A DNA stretch of 64,000 nt from Methanobacterium sp. (GTDB lineage: Archaea; Methanobacteriota; Methanobacteria; Methanobacteriales; Methanobacteriaceae): assembly GCA_030017655.1 (NCBI GenBank), contig JASEIM010000001.1, forward strand, positions 124,001 through 188,000, read 5' to 3'. This document shows, piece after piece, positions 1-9,597 of the stretch. How positions within the stretch are numbered: position 1 is the first letter of the stretch; each line of letters opens with the position of its first letter. The notes under the pieces were generated by a model that saw nothing but the letters and a program-made list of their open reading frames with translations, did no database searches and was not told the origin of the DNA. Position numbers and translations under genes: made by a program.

Positions 1-349
1 TATTGATGAAATTTCTAAGGAATGGACCACCACCATATTGGATGATATTGAAGCCTACAGAGATAATATAGGACTACTCTCTAACGAAGAACAGGATATA
101 ATCACTGAAATAAAGGATAAACAGGAATTACCTGACGAAATCAATCAAGAGGTTATTAGTGCATTAAATAACTTGTTTAAACAGATAGAACCAGTTAAAA
201 TTAATCCAAATAGTTTTATTGAATTTATATTCTCAGATTCGGCCTCTTTAGATTATGATTCTTTCACTGAAAAACTGGATCAATATAAAAAAGAGGTCCT
301 GGGCAATAAAGACAAACGAAATATCAGGATACTATGGGAGGAGGAATAA
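1..349 (+). CDS. C-terminal end of a BrxC-like BREX ATPase (partial, runs off left edge)
   Basis: The reading frame is open from base 2 and ends at the TAA at 347-349, so only about 115 C-terminal residues are visible. They are acidic and helical (NIGLLSNEEQDIITEIKD), with a final basic stretch and an RILWEEE end. No catalytic motif lies in this piece. The call rests mainly on position: in BREX type 3 loci the brxC ATPase gene directly precedes the methyltransferase gene. Here the stop codon lies 2 bases before the next start and the ribosome binding site of that gene sits inside the last codons. The product would be a large P-loop ATPase of the phage-defence complex. It could be another large defence protein, because the P-loop is outside the window. 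Confidence 0.55.
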   Translation, partial: IDEISKEWTTTILDDIEAYRDNIGLLSNEEQDIITEIKDKQELPDEINQEVISALNNLFKQIEPVKINPNSFIEFIFSDSASLDYDSFTEKLDQYKKEVLGNKDKRNIRILWEEE

Positions 350-351
350 AA

Positions 352-2856
352 ATGGATAAAAAATCTGTTAAACCATTAGAAGAACTACTGGATTCAGTTA
401 GAGATATTGATGGTTTTCCCATAGGGGAAGATGAAGATATTCTAGCCCTTTCTGACCCTCCATTTTATACTGCTTGTCCTAATCCCTATATTGAAGAGTT
501 TATTGAAGAATACGGAACTCATTATGATCCAGAGAATGATGATTATAAAAGGAAACCATTTATTGCGAATGTGAGTGAAGGAAAAAACTCTTCCATTTAT
601 AATGCTTTTTCATACCATACTAAAGTACCACATAAAGCAATTATCCCCTTCATTGAACATTACACCGAACCTGGCGATATTGTTTTTGATGGGTTTTGTG
701 GTAGTGGAATGACTGGAGTCGCTGCCCAAATGAGTAATAGAAAAGCGATTTTATCAGATATTTCTACTGTCGCCAGTTTCATTGCATATAATTATAATAA
801 TCCGGTTCATCCTAAAGAATTTGAAAAAAAAGCTAATGAGATTATAAAAGCCGTAGAAAAGGAATGTGGCTGGATGTATGAAACATATCATAGAGGCTTT
901 GATTCTAAATCAAATGGTATTTTTTCTGATGATAAAAGTTATCAAAAAGGTGTAATTAACTATACAGTTTGGAGTGATGTTTTAATTTGTCCTTATTGTA
1001 ATGCAGAATACGTTTTTTGGGATGCTGCAGTAATTAAAGAAACTAAAAAAGTTAAAAGTGATTATTTATGTCCTGAATGTGACGCAAAAATCACTAAAAA
1101 GAGTTCAAAAAGGGCGTTCGAAGAGTTCTTTGATAATTCATTAAGGAAAAAAATTTCTCAAGCAAAACAAGTTCCTGTGTTAATAAACTATAAATTAGGT
1201 AAGAAAAAATTTGAGAAAGTACCTGATAAACATGACTTAAATATATTAAAAAAGATTAACGAAATGGAAATTCCGTTTTGGTATCCTACTAATGAGCTTC
1301 CTAATGGTTTCAACACAGAACAGCCTAAAAGATCTCATGGAATAACTAACATACATCATTTTTATACAAAAAGAAATCTGTGGGTTTTAAGTAGCATTTG
1401 GGAAAAAATTAAAGATACTAATTTAAAAATAATGCTCTTAATTTTACTCGTAAACAATTCAAGAATGTCAAGATACGGATCAAGGACTGGAAATGTATCT
1501 GGAACTTTATATGTCCCATCAATGATGAAAGAATTAAATGTATTAGAATACTTAAAAAGGAAACTAAAAGGACAAAGAGGAATTTTAAATCCATTAAAAT
1601 CATTAAATAAATGTTTAACGGAAAATAGTTCAATATCAATTAATTCTATTACAATGTTAAAATTGAAAGATAATTCTGTTGATTATATTTTCACTGATCC
1701 TCCATTTGGTTCAAATTTGATGTATTCTGAACTAAATTTAATAACTGAATCTTGGTTAAAAGTGTTTACAAACAACAATAAAGAAGCAATTATCAATAAA
1801 ACACAAAATAAAGCTTTAAATGAATATACAGAGTTAATGACACAAAGTTTTAAAGAAATGTATCGAATTCTTAAACCTAAGCGTTGGATAACAATAGTTT
1901 TTCATAATTCAAAGGCTTCTGTGTGGAATTCTATACAAGAAAGTGTTAATCGAGCTGGTTTCATTATAGAGCAAGTCACAACTCTTGATAAACAACAAGG
2001 TAGTTTCAAACAAGTCACTTCGGCGGGTGCTGTGAAAAATGATTTGATTATTAATGCATATAAACCTAAAGAGGAATTTTCTAGGCGTTTTATAGCAAAT
2101 GCTGGTGAAAATATGGAAATTGATTTCATCACCGAAATACTTGAACATTTACCCATCAGACCAAATATAGGTCGAACTGAACAAATGTTATATTCAAAAA
2201 CCCTTGCACATTACGTAGAAAATGGATTCAAAATCAGATTTAACTCTACAAATTTCCATCAACTTCTTAGTGATAATTTAACTGAATTAGATGGCTATTG
2301 GTTCACAGATAGTCAAGTTAAAGAATATAATGAATGGAAAAGTGGCCTAAGCTTAGATCAGTTAAAAGAAGTCTTAGACGGTCAGCAAGTATTAGTAGTA
2401 ACTGATGAAAAATCTGCTCTGACATGGATTTATAATTTCTTGAATAAACCAAAGGATTTCAGTGAAATATTATCTGCATTCAATCCTATTTCTCAAAAAT
2501 CTGATGATGTAATCCCGGAACTCCGGGAAATCCTAGATAATAACTTCATCATTGAAAATGGAAAATACCGACGTCCACTGAATCAACAGGAAAAAGAGGA
2601 AATCAATAAAAACAGAGAAAAAGAACTGGACCGAGCATTTGAAAAACTCCTCAACCAGGCTAAAACACAGAAAGGAAAAATCAAAAACATACGAAGAGAA
2701 GCCTTGGTCCATGGATTCACCAAATGCTACCAGGAAGGTCGTTACCAAGACATACTAACCATTGCCGACAAATTATACGCCAGCACCCTGGAATCCAGTG
2801 GAGAAATTATGGATTTCATAGACATCGCCCGTATAAAAACATCCGGAGAAGAGTAA
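352..2856 (+). CDS. pglX: BREX type 3 adenine-specific DNA methyltransferase (PglX-type)
   Basis: Predicted N6-adenine DNA methyltransferase that marks host DNA in the BREX system, about 834 residues. The SAM-binding motif FDGFCGSGMTG lies near residues 112-122. The catalytic motif TDPPFGSNLMYSELN lies near 448, giving the motif I to motif IV order. Between them is an inserted zinc ribbon with two CPxC pairs (CPYC near 213, CPEC near 240). The N-terminal phrase ALSDPPFYTACPNP is what I associate with the BREX-3 (COG1743/DUF1156-like) methylases. I chose the ATG at 352 because GGGAGGAGG lies 7 bases upstream; an earlier ATG at 334 lies just upstream of that ribosome binding site. It is tightly linked to the genes on both sides. 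The family is certain, the BREX-3 subtype likely. Confidence 0.85.
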   Translation: MDKKSVKPLEELLDSVRDIDGFPIGEDEDILALSDPPFYTACPNPYIEEFIEEYGTHYDPENDDYKRKPFIANVSEGKNSSIYNAFSYHTKVPHKAIIPFIEHYTEPGDIVFDGFCGSGMTGVAAQMSNRKAILSDISTVASFIAYNYNNPVHPKEFEKKANEIIKAVEKECGWMYETYHRGFDSKSNGIFSDDKSYQKGVINYTVWSDVLICPYCNAEYVFWDAAVIKETKKVKSDYLCPECDAKITKKSSKRAFEEFFDNSLRKKISQAKQVPVLINYKLGKKKFEKVPDKHDLNILKKINEMEIPFWYPTNELPNGFNTEQPKRSHGITNIHHFYTKRNLWVLSSIWEKIKDTNLKIMLLILLVNNSRMSRYGSRTGNVSGTLYVPSMMKELNVLEYLKRKLKGQRGILNPLKSLNKCLTENSSISINSITMLKLKDNSVDYIFTDPPFGSNLMYSELNLITESWLKVFTNNNKEAIINKTQNKALNEYTELMTQSFKEMYRILKPKRWITIVFHNSKASVWNSIQESVNRAGFIIEQVTTLDKQQGSFKQVTSAGAVKNDLIINAYKPKEEFSRRFIANAGENMEIDFITEILEHLPIRPNIGRTEQMLYSKTLAHYVENGFKIRFNSTNFHQLLSDNLTELDGYWFTDSQVKEYNEWKSGLSLDQLKEVLDGQQVLVVTDEKSALTWIYNFLNKPKDFSEILSAFNPISQKSDDVIPELREILDNNFIIENGKYRRPLNQQEKEEINKNREKELDRAFEKLLNQAKTQKGKIKNIRREALVHGFTKCYQEGRYQDILTIADKLYASTLESSGEIMDFIDIARIKTSGEE

Positions 2857-2874
2857 GTTTCAGGAGTTTTTATC

Positions 2875-5742
2875 ATGGAAATCGGGGACAAAATACTAAG
2901 TGATTTGTACTTAGAATATGGTGAGGGGACCATAATCTCTAAAAGAGAAATATTCTCAGAAGAATATTTCAAAATCTTTTTTGAAGATGTCTGCAAAACA
3001 GTTGAGATTAAAGGGGATGATATTAAACCAATTGAAACTCCTTTAAACCTTTTATCAAACTCTAGATTCTCTCCAACCCTTGATTTTAAATTGAATTATT
3101 TAGCCCATTCACTTAAGGCTATAGCCTCGGAAGAGAAAGCTCTTTCACCAGTTAACTTTAAAATAAAACCTCTGCCTCACCAATTACTGGCCCTTAATTT
3201 TGTAATTGATCAATTTAGACCTCGCTGTCTTTTAGCCGATGAAGTAGGGTTAGGTAAGACTATTGAAGCAGCTCTGGTAATGGAAGAACTAAAACTGCGA
3301 AATATTGTAAAAAGAGTGCTTATTGTAGCTCCTGCTGGTTTAACTCAGCAATGGAAAGATGAATTACAACTTAAATTCTCAGAAGATTTCTCAATTTTTG
3401 ATGGGAATAGTTTTAAATCATTTAAACAACTTTATGGTTTGGAAACTAATGTCTGGACCAAATTTGATAATGTTATAACTTCTATTGATTTTTTAAAGCC
3501 TCGGAAGAGTCATTCAGATCTATCCGAACGTGAGAAGAATCGGCGAGACGAACACAATAAGTTTGTATTTGAGGATTGTGTGAATGCTGGCTGGGATATG
3601 GTGATAATAGATGAGGCTCATAAATTAGCAAAAGCTGATGGAACAGAAGAAACAGCCCGTTATAAATTGGGTAAAGCATTATCCGATTCTGTGCCTATAT
3701 TTTTGATTTTAACAGCAACTCCTCATCAGGGCAAACCGGATGTTTTCAAGAATCTCTTGAGATTAGTGGATCCCTACACTTTTAATCGCATAGAAGATTT
3801 GAAACCTAAAAATGTGAAAAAAATAACAGTTAAAAATCGTAAACGAGCCAGTATTGATTTTAATGGAGATAAATTATTTAAAGAAAGAATAACGACTTTG
3901 AGAAAGATTAAATGGGAAATGGGAGTAGATGATCCTGAAAAAGAACTATATCAAGAAGTTGTTAATTATGTTTCAGAATATTATGATCATGCTAGACAAG
4001 AAAATAATAATATTCTAATCTTTCTATTAATGCTTTATCAGCGTATTGTTTCCAGTAGTTCTAAAGCAGTTTTAAAATCTTTAGAAAGAAGATTAGCTAC
4101 CATTAAAACCTTAACAAAGCAAGCTAAAATGGTTATGGAATACTCTCTTGATGATTTCTTTGATGTTCCCGGTGAACAACAATTATATGATTTAGAAAAG
4201 ATTGTTCCCATCCTCAATAATCCTCATTTAGTTAAAAAGGAAATAAGTATCATTACAAGATGTATCGAACTGGCTAAAAATGCAGTTATTGGAAGAAATG
4301 ATGCCAAAATGCGGGAACTTATAAAAATAATTGATGAACTTAAAAGAACTGAAAATGATAAGGATTTAAAGATTTTAATTTTCACAGAGTTTATTGAAAC
4401 TCAAAAATATATCATTGAATCTTTGGAAAGAATTGGATATAAAACAGCTTACATTAATGGTAAATTAAGTCTTCAGGAAAAGATAGAACAGAAAACCAAA
4501 TTCAAAGAATCTGCGCAAATAATGGTGTCAACAGATGCCGGTGGAGAAGGTATCAACCTGCAATTTTGTCATGTAGTGGTTAATTATGACCTACCGTGGA
4601 ATCCCATGAAGATAGAACAGAGAATTGGTAGGGTAGATCGTATAGGCCAGGATAAAGACGTTATTGTGGTTAATTTTGTCCTTTCAGACACTATTGAAGA
4701 ATATGTCAGGGATACCATTGAAGGAAAACTGGAGATAGTTAAAAAACAGTTTGGTGAGGATAAACTTCATGACATATTAACTACCTTAGATGAAGAATTT
4801 AGCTTCGATAAGTTGTATATTGATTACATTGTCAAAAATAAGGTTAATGATGAAGAACTTCAAGAAATATCTGATTTAATGTTCCAGAAAGCCACTGATG
4901 TTCTGGAAAAAGACGATATTCTAATTCCCTTCTCTGATGATGAAAACTTAAAGTCATTTGATGTAGAAGATATTAGACGAATCTCTACAAAAATACAGAG
5001 ATTCACAGATTTATTCTTAGAAAAAAGAGGACTGGAATTAAAAGAATACCAGAATAAAGAGGGAGTATTCTATTTTAAAAATGATTTTAAAACAGACGTA
5101 TTTCCTAAACACTTTTCTAAAGTCATTTTTGAACAGAATAAAGCTTTAGATGAAGAGGATGCTGATCTTTTATCCTTTAAACATCCTTATTTAAATGAAT
5201 CACTTCTTGCAGCTAAAAATATGGGGAAAACATCATCCTTTAGCATAGAAGATAGCAATTTTGAAGGTACTCAAGGTTACTTATTCAATTTCCTATTCAC
5301 TATCTCCAATAATTTTAATATAGATGAACAGCATGTCCTGACAGTATTCATTGATGATAATTTGAGATTTAATAGGAGAATATCTGATTATTTAAGTGAC
5401 ATGAGTGATTTAAATCTTTTAGATACAGAAAATACCGTACATACTGATATATCTGATTATTATTCTAAAGCAGAAAAGCAGGCAAATGAATTAGCAGAAA
5501 ATATATTCTGGGAATTTGAACAAAACATTAAATCTAAAATTGAAGAAGATTTGGAAAAAATAAGACAATATTACAGGCAAAAAGAACATGCCATCCAAGA
5601 AATTAAGATTGATAACATTCGCCAGGGCCGGATGAAAGAATTGAAAAAAGAAAGATCTGAACGTATGCTTGAACTAAAAAAAGAATCCGAGTTATTCCCT
5701 GAAATTGAATGCTTCCAAGCAGCAAGAGTACTTTTTAAATAA
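2875..5742 (+). CDS. brxHII: SNF2-family DEAH-box helicase of BREX type 3 (BrxHII-like)
   Basis: A 955-residue superfamily 2 ATPase predicted to translocate on DNA in the BREX complex. The Walker A region LADEVGLGKTIEA lies near residues 120-132 and the DEAH box IIDEAHKL near 243-250. The motif III region LTATPHQG follows. The helicase C half carries STDAGGEGINLQ and the signature QRIGRVDRIGQ, typical of Snf2/HepA-like (COG0553) enzymes. The last 150 residues are charged and look coiled-coil (about 860-945). The start has CAGGAG 8 bases upstream. It follows the methyltransferase by 18 bases and precedes pglZ by 20, the gene order known for BREX type 3. A stand-alone HepA-like helicase is the alternative, but the neighbours argue against it. 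Confidence 0.85.
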   Translation: MEIGDKILSDLYLEYGEGTIISKREIFSEEYFKIFFEDVCKTVEIKGDDIKPIETPLNLLSNSRFSPTLDFKLNYLAHSLKAIASEEKALSPVNFKIKPLPHQLLALNFVIDQFRPRCLLADEVGLGKTIEAALVMEELKLRNIVKRVLIVAPAGLTQQWKDELQLKFSEDFSIFDGNSFKSFKQLYGLETNVWTKFDNVITSIDFLKPRKSHSDLSEREKNRRDEHNKFVFEDCVNAGWDMVIIDEAHKLAKADGTEETARYKLGKALSDSVPIFLILTATPHQGKPDVFKNLLRLVDPYTFNRIEDLKPKNVKKITVKNRKRASIDFNGDKLFKERITTLRKIKWEMGVDDPEKELYQEVVNYVSEYYDHARQENNNILIFLLMLYQRIVSSSSKAVLKSLERRLATIKTLTKQAKMVMEYSLDDFFDVPGEQQLYDLEKIVPILNNPHLVKKEISIITRCIELAKNAVIGRNDAKMRELIKIIDELKRTENDKDLKILIFTEFIETQKYIIESLERIGYKTAYINGKLSLQEKIEQKTKFKESAQIMVSTDAGGEGINLQFCHVVVNYDLPWNPMKIEQRIGRVDRIGQDKDVIVVNFVLSDTIEEYVRDTIEGKLEIVKKQFGEDKLHDILTTLDEEFSFDKLYIDYIVKNKVNDEELQEISDLMFQKATDVLEKDDILIPFSDDENLKSFDVEDIRRISTKIQRFTDLFLEKRGLELKEYQNKEGVFYFKNDFKTDVFPKHFSKVIFEQNKALDEEDADLLSFKHPYLNESLLAAKNMGKTSSFSIEDSNFEGTQGYLFNFLFTISNNFNIDEQHVLTVFIDDNLRFNRRISDYLSDMSDLNLLDTENTVHTDISDYYSKAEKQANELAENIFWEFEQNIKSKIEEDLEKIRQYYRQKEHAIQEIKIDNIRQGRMKELKKERSERMLELKKESELFPEIECFQAARVLFK

Positions 5743-5762
5743 GAGTGTTTTAGAGGGTTCAA

Positions 5763-7244
5763 ATGCAAATGTGGTATGAAAAGATAATCACCTTAATCGA
5801 GGATCTAAATGTAGATGTTCTATTTGTAATCGATCCCACCCATCTAATAGATTATCAGGATATTAAAAATAAAATTAGTGAAAAATACTATATTTGTACT
5901 TTTGAAAATGAAATTAGGCTTAGAAGAATCCTTAGAGAAAATTTCACTAATCTCATGATTGTTTTTAATGATAAAGAAGCATTACCCTATGATCTTCTCT
6001 CAAATCATGCACAAATCAAAATTGGGCCTTCAGATATTTTTCCATATCTAAATGAAGAGATAGTTTCTTCTATTTCCTTTAATGATTATCAGAAAATTTA
6101 TAGACATTATTTAAAGAAAAAAGACGATTTCTTTGAACAGCTATCCAAAAAAGATACAGAAACATTTTTAAAGAATATGGCATTAACTGAAGATGATTCC
6201 AAATATAAAGCATATGAATTAACAGAACAACTTAAAAAACAATCATTTAATATCAATTCTTCGAATTGGGGCAAGATCGCGAATATATATGGAGAAATCA
6301 TGTATTTAGTTCATAAAAATAACCTTTCCCTAGAAATAGACGATTTGATTAATAAAATCCAATCAGAATTTATTAAATTTATCCTAAATGATTATGAGGA
6401 TCTTACTTTTGATACAAAGTCTCATTTAAACTCCAATCTATTAAATATCATCAAAATAGATGAAAAAATTGCTCTTATATGCTTTGATTGTATGGGATTT
6501 GAGGAATGGCAGGTAATTTATGAATATTTAAAAGAAAATACTAATTTAGAGTTTGATGTTAAATATTCTTTTTCTATTCTTCCTAGTGAAACAGGATATT
6601 CCAGAGGAGCTTTATTTTCGGGATTAGTGCCCTTAGAAATACCTGAAAAGAAATCTAATCTTAGAATTGAAGAAGAATTGTTTAAAGAAGCTTTAAGTAA
6701 TCATAATATTGATGAAAATGATGTTTACTTCAATAGATTCTCAAAACCAGACGAAGTACCTGAAGATTATGCTTTTGAAGATTATGAAGCCTTAGGAATT
6801 ATTTTTTCATTTGTAGATGAGATAGTGCACAATAAATTAATGGATAAAAATTTACTCATTAATAGTATGGAAACTTTATTAAGAAATAGCAAACTCGACA
6901 TGTTCCTTGATTCATTAGTCCAAAAAGGATTTAAAGTTTATTTATGCTCTGACCATGGGAATATTTTTTCACAGGGAAATGGAATAAATGTTCCTAAAAA
7001 GTTAGTTAATGAAAAAGCTCTCCGATATTTAATATCAGAACATAAAAATATCTTAAAAGAATACAAAGATGAAAATTCAATTATAATTCAGTTTAAAAAA
7101 ATAATGGGTGAAGAATATATCCTTTTAATGACTGGAAACTCCATGTTAGGCCGAGAAAAAAATTCTAGACTTACACATGGGGGAATATCCATAGAAGAAG
7201 TTGTTTTACCATTTATTGAGGTGAAATCCAATGAAAGGATTTGA
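5763..7244 (+). CDS. pglZ: PglZ-domain putative phosphatase of BREX
   Basis: A 493-residue protein with the alkaline-phosphatase-superfamily PglZ domain in its second half. Metal- and nucleophile-site motifs appear in order: ALICFDCMGF (near 236), the ETGYSRGALFSG segment with the likely nucleophile (near 279), LCSDHGN (near 397) and LTHGGISIEEVVLP (near 470). PglZ is a shared core component of all BREX types; in type 1 it takes part in the methylation complex. The N-terminal half is poorly conserved and probably an interaction region. The protein seems short for a PglZ, many being well above 600 residues. GAGGG lies upstream of the ATG. The 3' end overlaps the next gene by 14 bases, indicating translational coupling. 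Confidence 0.87.
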   Translation: MQMWYEKIITLIEDLNVDVLFVIDPTHLIDYQDIKNKISEKYYICTFENEIRLRRILRENFTNLMIVFNDKEALPYDLLSNHAQIKIGPSDIFPYLNEEIVSSISFNDYQKIYRHYLKKKDDFFEQLSKKDTETFLKNMALTEDDSKYKAYELTEQLKKQSFNINSSNWGKIANIYGEIMYLVHKNNLSLEIDDLINKIQSEFIKFILNDYEDLTFDTKSHLNSNLLNIIKIDEKIALICFDCMGFEEWQVIYEYLKENTNLEFDVKYSFSILPSETGYSRGALFSGLVPLEIPEKKSNLRIEEELFKEALSNHNIDENDVYFNRFSKPDEVPEDYAFEDYEALGIIFSFVDEIVHNKLMDKNLLINSMETLLRNSKLDMFLDSLVQKGFKVYLCSDHGNIFSQGNGINVPKKLVNEKALRYLISEHKNILKEYKDENSIIIQFKKIMGEEYILLMTGNSMLGREKNSRLTHGGISIEEVVLPFIEVKSNERI

Positions 7245-7989
7245 TAGGCCACTTAAACCAGAGTGGATTTATAATGTTATCCAGGAAATTGAAATTGGGG
7301 ATAAAATTTCAGACCATAAAGAAGATCTCCATAATTTAATCTGGGAATTAGAAGGAAAAGACGGTAAAAGAAAAGTTATAACTGTTTTAAGTCGCTATTA
7401 TTTAAAAACTCATGATAATTCTAAAGGAAAAGTTGTAGAAGATGTTCCAATTATTCACATAGCTAAAAAATATCCTTTGGAATCCATTGAACCTCTATTG
7501 TTATATCAACTTCTTTTCCGATCTCCTATGTTAAGAACTTTAACTAAAATGATTAAAGACATCTATGGACATGATAATCCAATAAATTACACTTTTTTGC
7601 GAAAAAAAGTAATAGAGAAGTTTGGTGAAAAAGATATCTCAGCTAGATCCATTAGAAATTTGATTAGTACATTAGTTAGCTTTGGATTATTAGAAAAAAA
7701 GGGAAAAGAATATATTTGGACCAGAAAAACTACATTAGATGAATTAAATTTTTGTTTATTCTTAAAATTATATTCTGAAGAATTCAAAAAGTCTCCTCAA
7801 ATTAATTTAGACGATTTGGAGGATTATTTATTTTTATATTATGATTTACCTGATGTAAATACAATTGCTAAAAAATATAATTCGGTATTATGGGAATACA
7901 GTATTAGATTAGGTCAAAAAGTGGTTACGTTTCATGATCAATTTTTTTGGGATTCAGAAACATTAATTAAAGTTTTTAAGAAAATATGA
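7231..7989 (+). CDS. brxA: BrxA-like (DUF1819) small BREX protein
   Basis: A 252-residue protein without enzyme motifs. A winged-helix-like segment around residues 128-175 (ISARSIRNLISTLVSFGLL followed by EKKGKEYIW) resembles the DNA-binding fold of BrxA/DUF1819 proteins. The first 60 residues hold a second small domain. In BREX type 3 the gene after pglZ is brxA, which fits. The start at 7231 has GAGGTGA at normal spacing and lies inside the end of pglZ, so the two are translated together. The identification leans on gene order as much as sequence; any winged-helix accessory protein of the operon would fit the same facts. Confidence 0.62.
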   Translation: MKGFDRPLKPEWIYNVIQEIEIGDKISDHKEDLHNLIWELEGKDGKRKVITVLSRYYLKTHDNSKGKVVEDVPIIHIAKKYPLESIEPLLLYQLLFRSPMLRTLTKMIKDIYGHDNPINYTFLRKKVIEKFGEKDISARSIRNLISTLVSFGLLEKKGKEYIWTRKTTLDELNFCLFLKLYSEEFKKSPQINLDDLEDYLFLYYDLPDVNTIAKKYNSVLWEYSIRLGQKVVTFHDQFFWDSETLIKVFKKI

Positions 7990-8009
7990 ATATTAAAGGG
8001 GTATTTAAT

Positions 8010-8528
8010 ATGCAGAAAATAAAAAAATGTCTAAATGAATGGAATGCCATAATAGAAGCATTAGGACAGAAAAAACAGTCTATTATAATAAGAAAATACG
8101 GGACAACAAACGATAAATTTATTTTTTATCCTACCGTTAGCTATACAATTAAGGATGATTATCTAGATAATTTTCAAAGTAAATATAAATCTTTTGTTGA
8201 GGAAAATGCTCTCCCTAAAAAAGAGGATAGTAAAATAGAAGTAAAATATTTTGCTGAAGTAGAAAAAGTAATTGAAAAATCCCCACAAAAAATTGGATCA
8301 TTGAGAAAATATCATATTTGGGCAAATGAACATGTTAAATCATATTTAGGTAAACAAAAAGCCTATGTATGGATTTTAAAGGTTTATAAATTAAAAGAAC
8401 CAGTTATGGCTGGAAGGACAAAAGGAATGTTATTTGCTAATTTAGATCAAGAAGTTTCTTTAGAAGGCATTAAACCTGTTTTAAGTGATAATGAATTCTC
8501 TAAATTAATTAAAATATTAAATAAGTGA
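8010..8528 (+). CDS. DUF1802 family protein
   Basis: A 172-residue protein of unknown function. It begins CLNEWNAIIEALGQKKQSI, has a TNDKFIFYPTVSYTI segment, and later LRKYHIWANEHVKSYLGK and AYVWILKVYKL. These are the blocks I associate with DUF1802. I use the ATG at 8010, which has AAAGGGG 9 bases upstream, rather than the in-frame ATG at 7986 inside brxA. The gene overlaps the next one by four bases. Location inside the BREX operon suggests an accessory defence role, but nothing in the sequence reveals a biochemical activity. DUF1802 proteins also occur outside BREX loci, so this may be an acquired neighbour. Confidence 0.6.
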   Translation: MQKIKKCLNEWNAIIEALGQKKQSIIIRKYGTTNDKFIFYPTVSYTIKDDYLDNFQSKYKSFVEENALPKKEDSKIEVKYFAEVEKVIEKSPQKIGSLRKYHIWANEHVKSYLGKQKAYVWILKVYKLKEPVMAGRTKGMLFANLDQEVSLEGIKPVLSDNEFSKLIKILNK

Positions 8529-9574
8529 TGTTAATGTATAAAATAAGTCTTAAAAGTAGAGAAGTGAATCAGTTAAAAATTGTTAATTTTAGCGAGTTAC
8601 AAGTTAAAGAAAGATTTGATATTGAAGTTTGGGTTAAAGATAACCCTTCCATTTTAAAAGAGAATCTTCTCATTATTTCTGAACAAATTTTATTACCTTC
8701 TGGAAGGCAGCCAGATTTAATTGCTTTGGATAAAAATGGTAATTTAGTAATTATTGAGCTTAAGAGGGATGATTCAGGTAGGGATGTTTATTGGCAGGCT
8801 ATTACATATGCAGCACAGTTTTCTGAATACGCTTTTCCAGATATAATTGATATGTATGAAACATTTCTTAAGAAATCTGGAAATGAAGATTCTAACGCAA
8901 AGGAGAAGATAGAAGAATTTGTAGAAGAGGATTTGGAAAAATTAAATCAGAAACAAAGAATGTTTATAGTATCTAAAGAGTTCCATCAGGATGTTCTTAA
9001 AGCTTCATTATGGTTATTAGATTATGGAATAGACATTAAAGTGGTAAAATTAACTCCCTATAAATATACTGATGATACAATATTTCTTGATTCAGAAGTA
9101 CTTATACCAACACCTGGTGTAGAGGATTACATTGAGAAAAAGGCCGAAAAGGTAAAAAAAGTTGATAAGAGTTATAATACTCCTTGGTGGTCACTCAAAA
9201 AAGGTAATTACCCAAATGATGAACTTAAAGATAAATTATATCAGTCATTTACCCGTGAATCTAATTTAACTCCTCGTCTTATCGCATTCTTTGAAATTTT
9301 GCTTTCTGAAGATGAATTTTTCAATAGAAATGAGATTAAAGAGCAATTTTATAATGATTATGGTTTTGGAAATAATATAGGTCATGCTGGAACTTTATTG
9401 AGTAATGTATCCCAATATATAACAAAGAAAAGTAATGATCACTTAAGGCAAATCTTAGAATTTGAAATGCCTTATGGAAATGAAGGAGAAATTAAAGATA
9501 ATTATAAAATTGTTCCAAAATACAGGGATTTGATAAGAGAAGTATTGGATGAAGTTGAAACCATAAATGGATAA
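8525..9574 (+). CDS. PD-(D/E)XK nuclease-domain protein, NucS/DUF91-like
   Basis: A 349-residue protein whose first half is a restriction-like nuclease fold. The core reads RQPDLIALD followed by NLVIIELKRD, giving catalytic residues near D64, E78 and K80. A downstream QAITYAAQFSEY helix is typical of this family (NucS/DUF91 and related Holliday-junction-like nucleases). The second half (about 200-349) contains no motif I know. The GTG at 8525 overlaps the preceding stop as GTGA; ATGs at 8528 and 8534 are alternatives. It probably cuts or binds DNA ends or branched DNA. Its place between a DUF1802 gene and a helicase-nuclease pair suggests a role in degrading invading DNA. Fold is clear, substrate unknown. 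Confidence 0.75.
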   Translation: MMLMYKISLKSREVNQLKIVNFSELQVKERFDIEVWVKDNPSILKENLLIISEQILLPSGRQPDLIALDKNGNLVIIELKRDDSGRDVYWQAITYAAQFSEYAFPDIIDMYETFLKKSGNEDSNAKEKIEEFVEEDLEKLNQKQRMFIVSKEFHQDVLKASLWLLDYGIDIKVVKLTPYKYTDDTIFLDSEVLIPTPGVEDYIEKKAEKVKKVDKSYNTPWWSLKKGNYPNDELKDKLYQSFTRESNLTPRLIAFFEILLSEDEFFNRNEIKEQFYNDYGFGNNIGHAGTLLSNVSQYITKKSNDHLRQILEFEMPYGNEGEIKDNYKIVPKYRDLIREVLDEVETING

Positions 9575-9597
9575 ACTTTAAAAATCAGGTGCATTAA

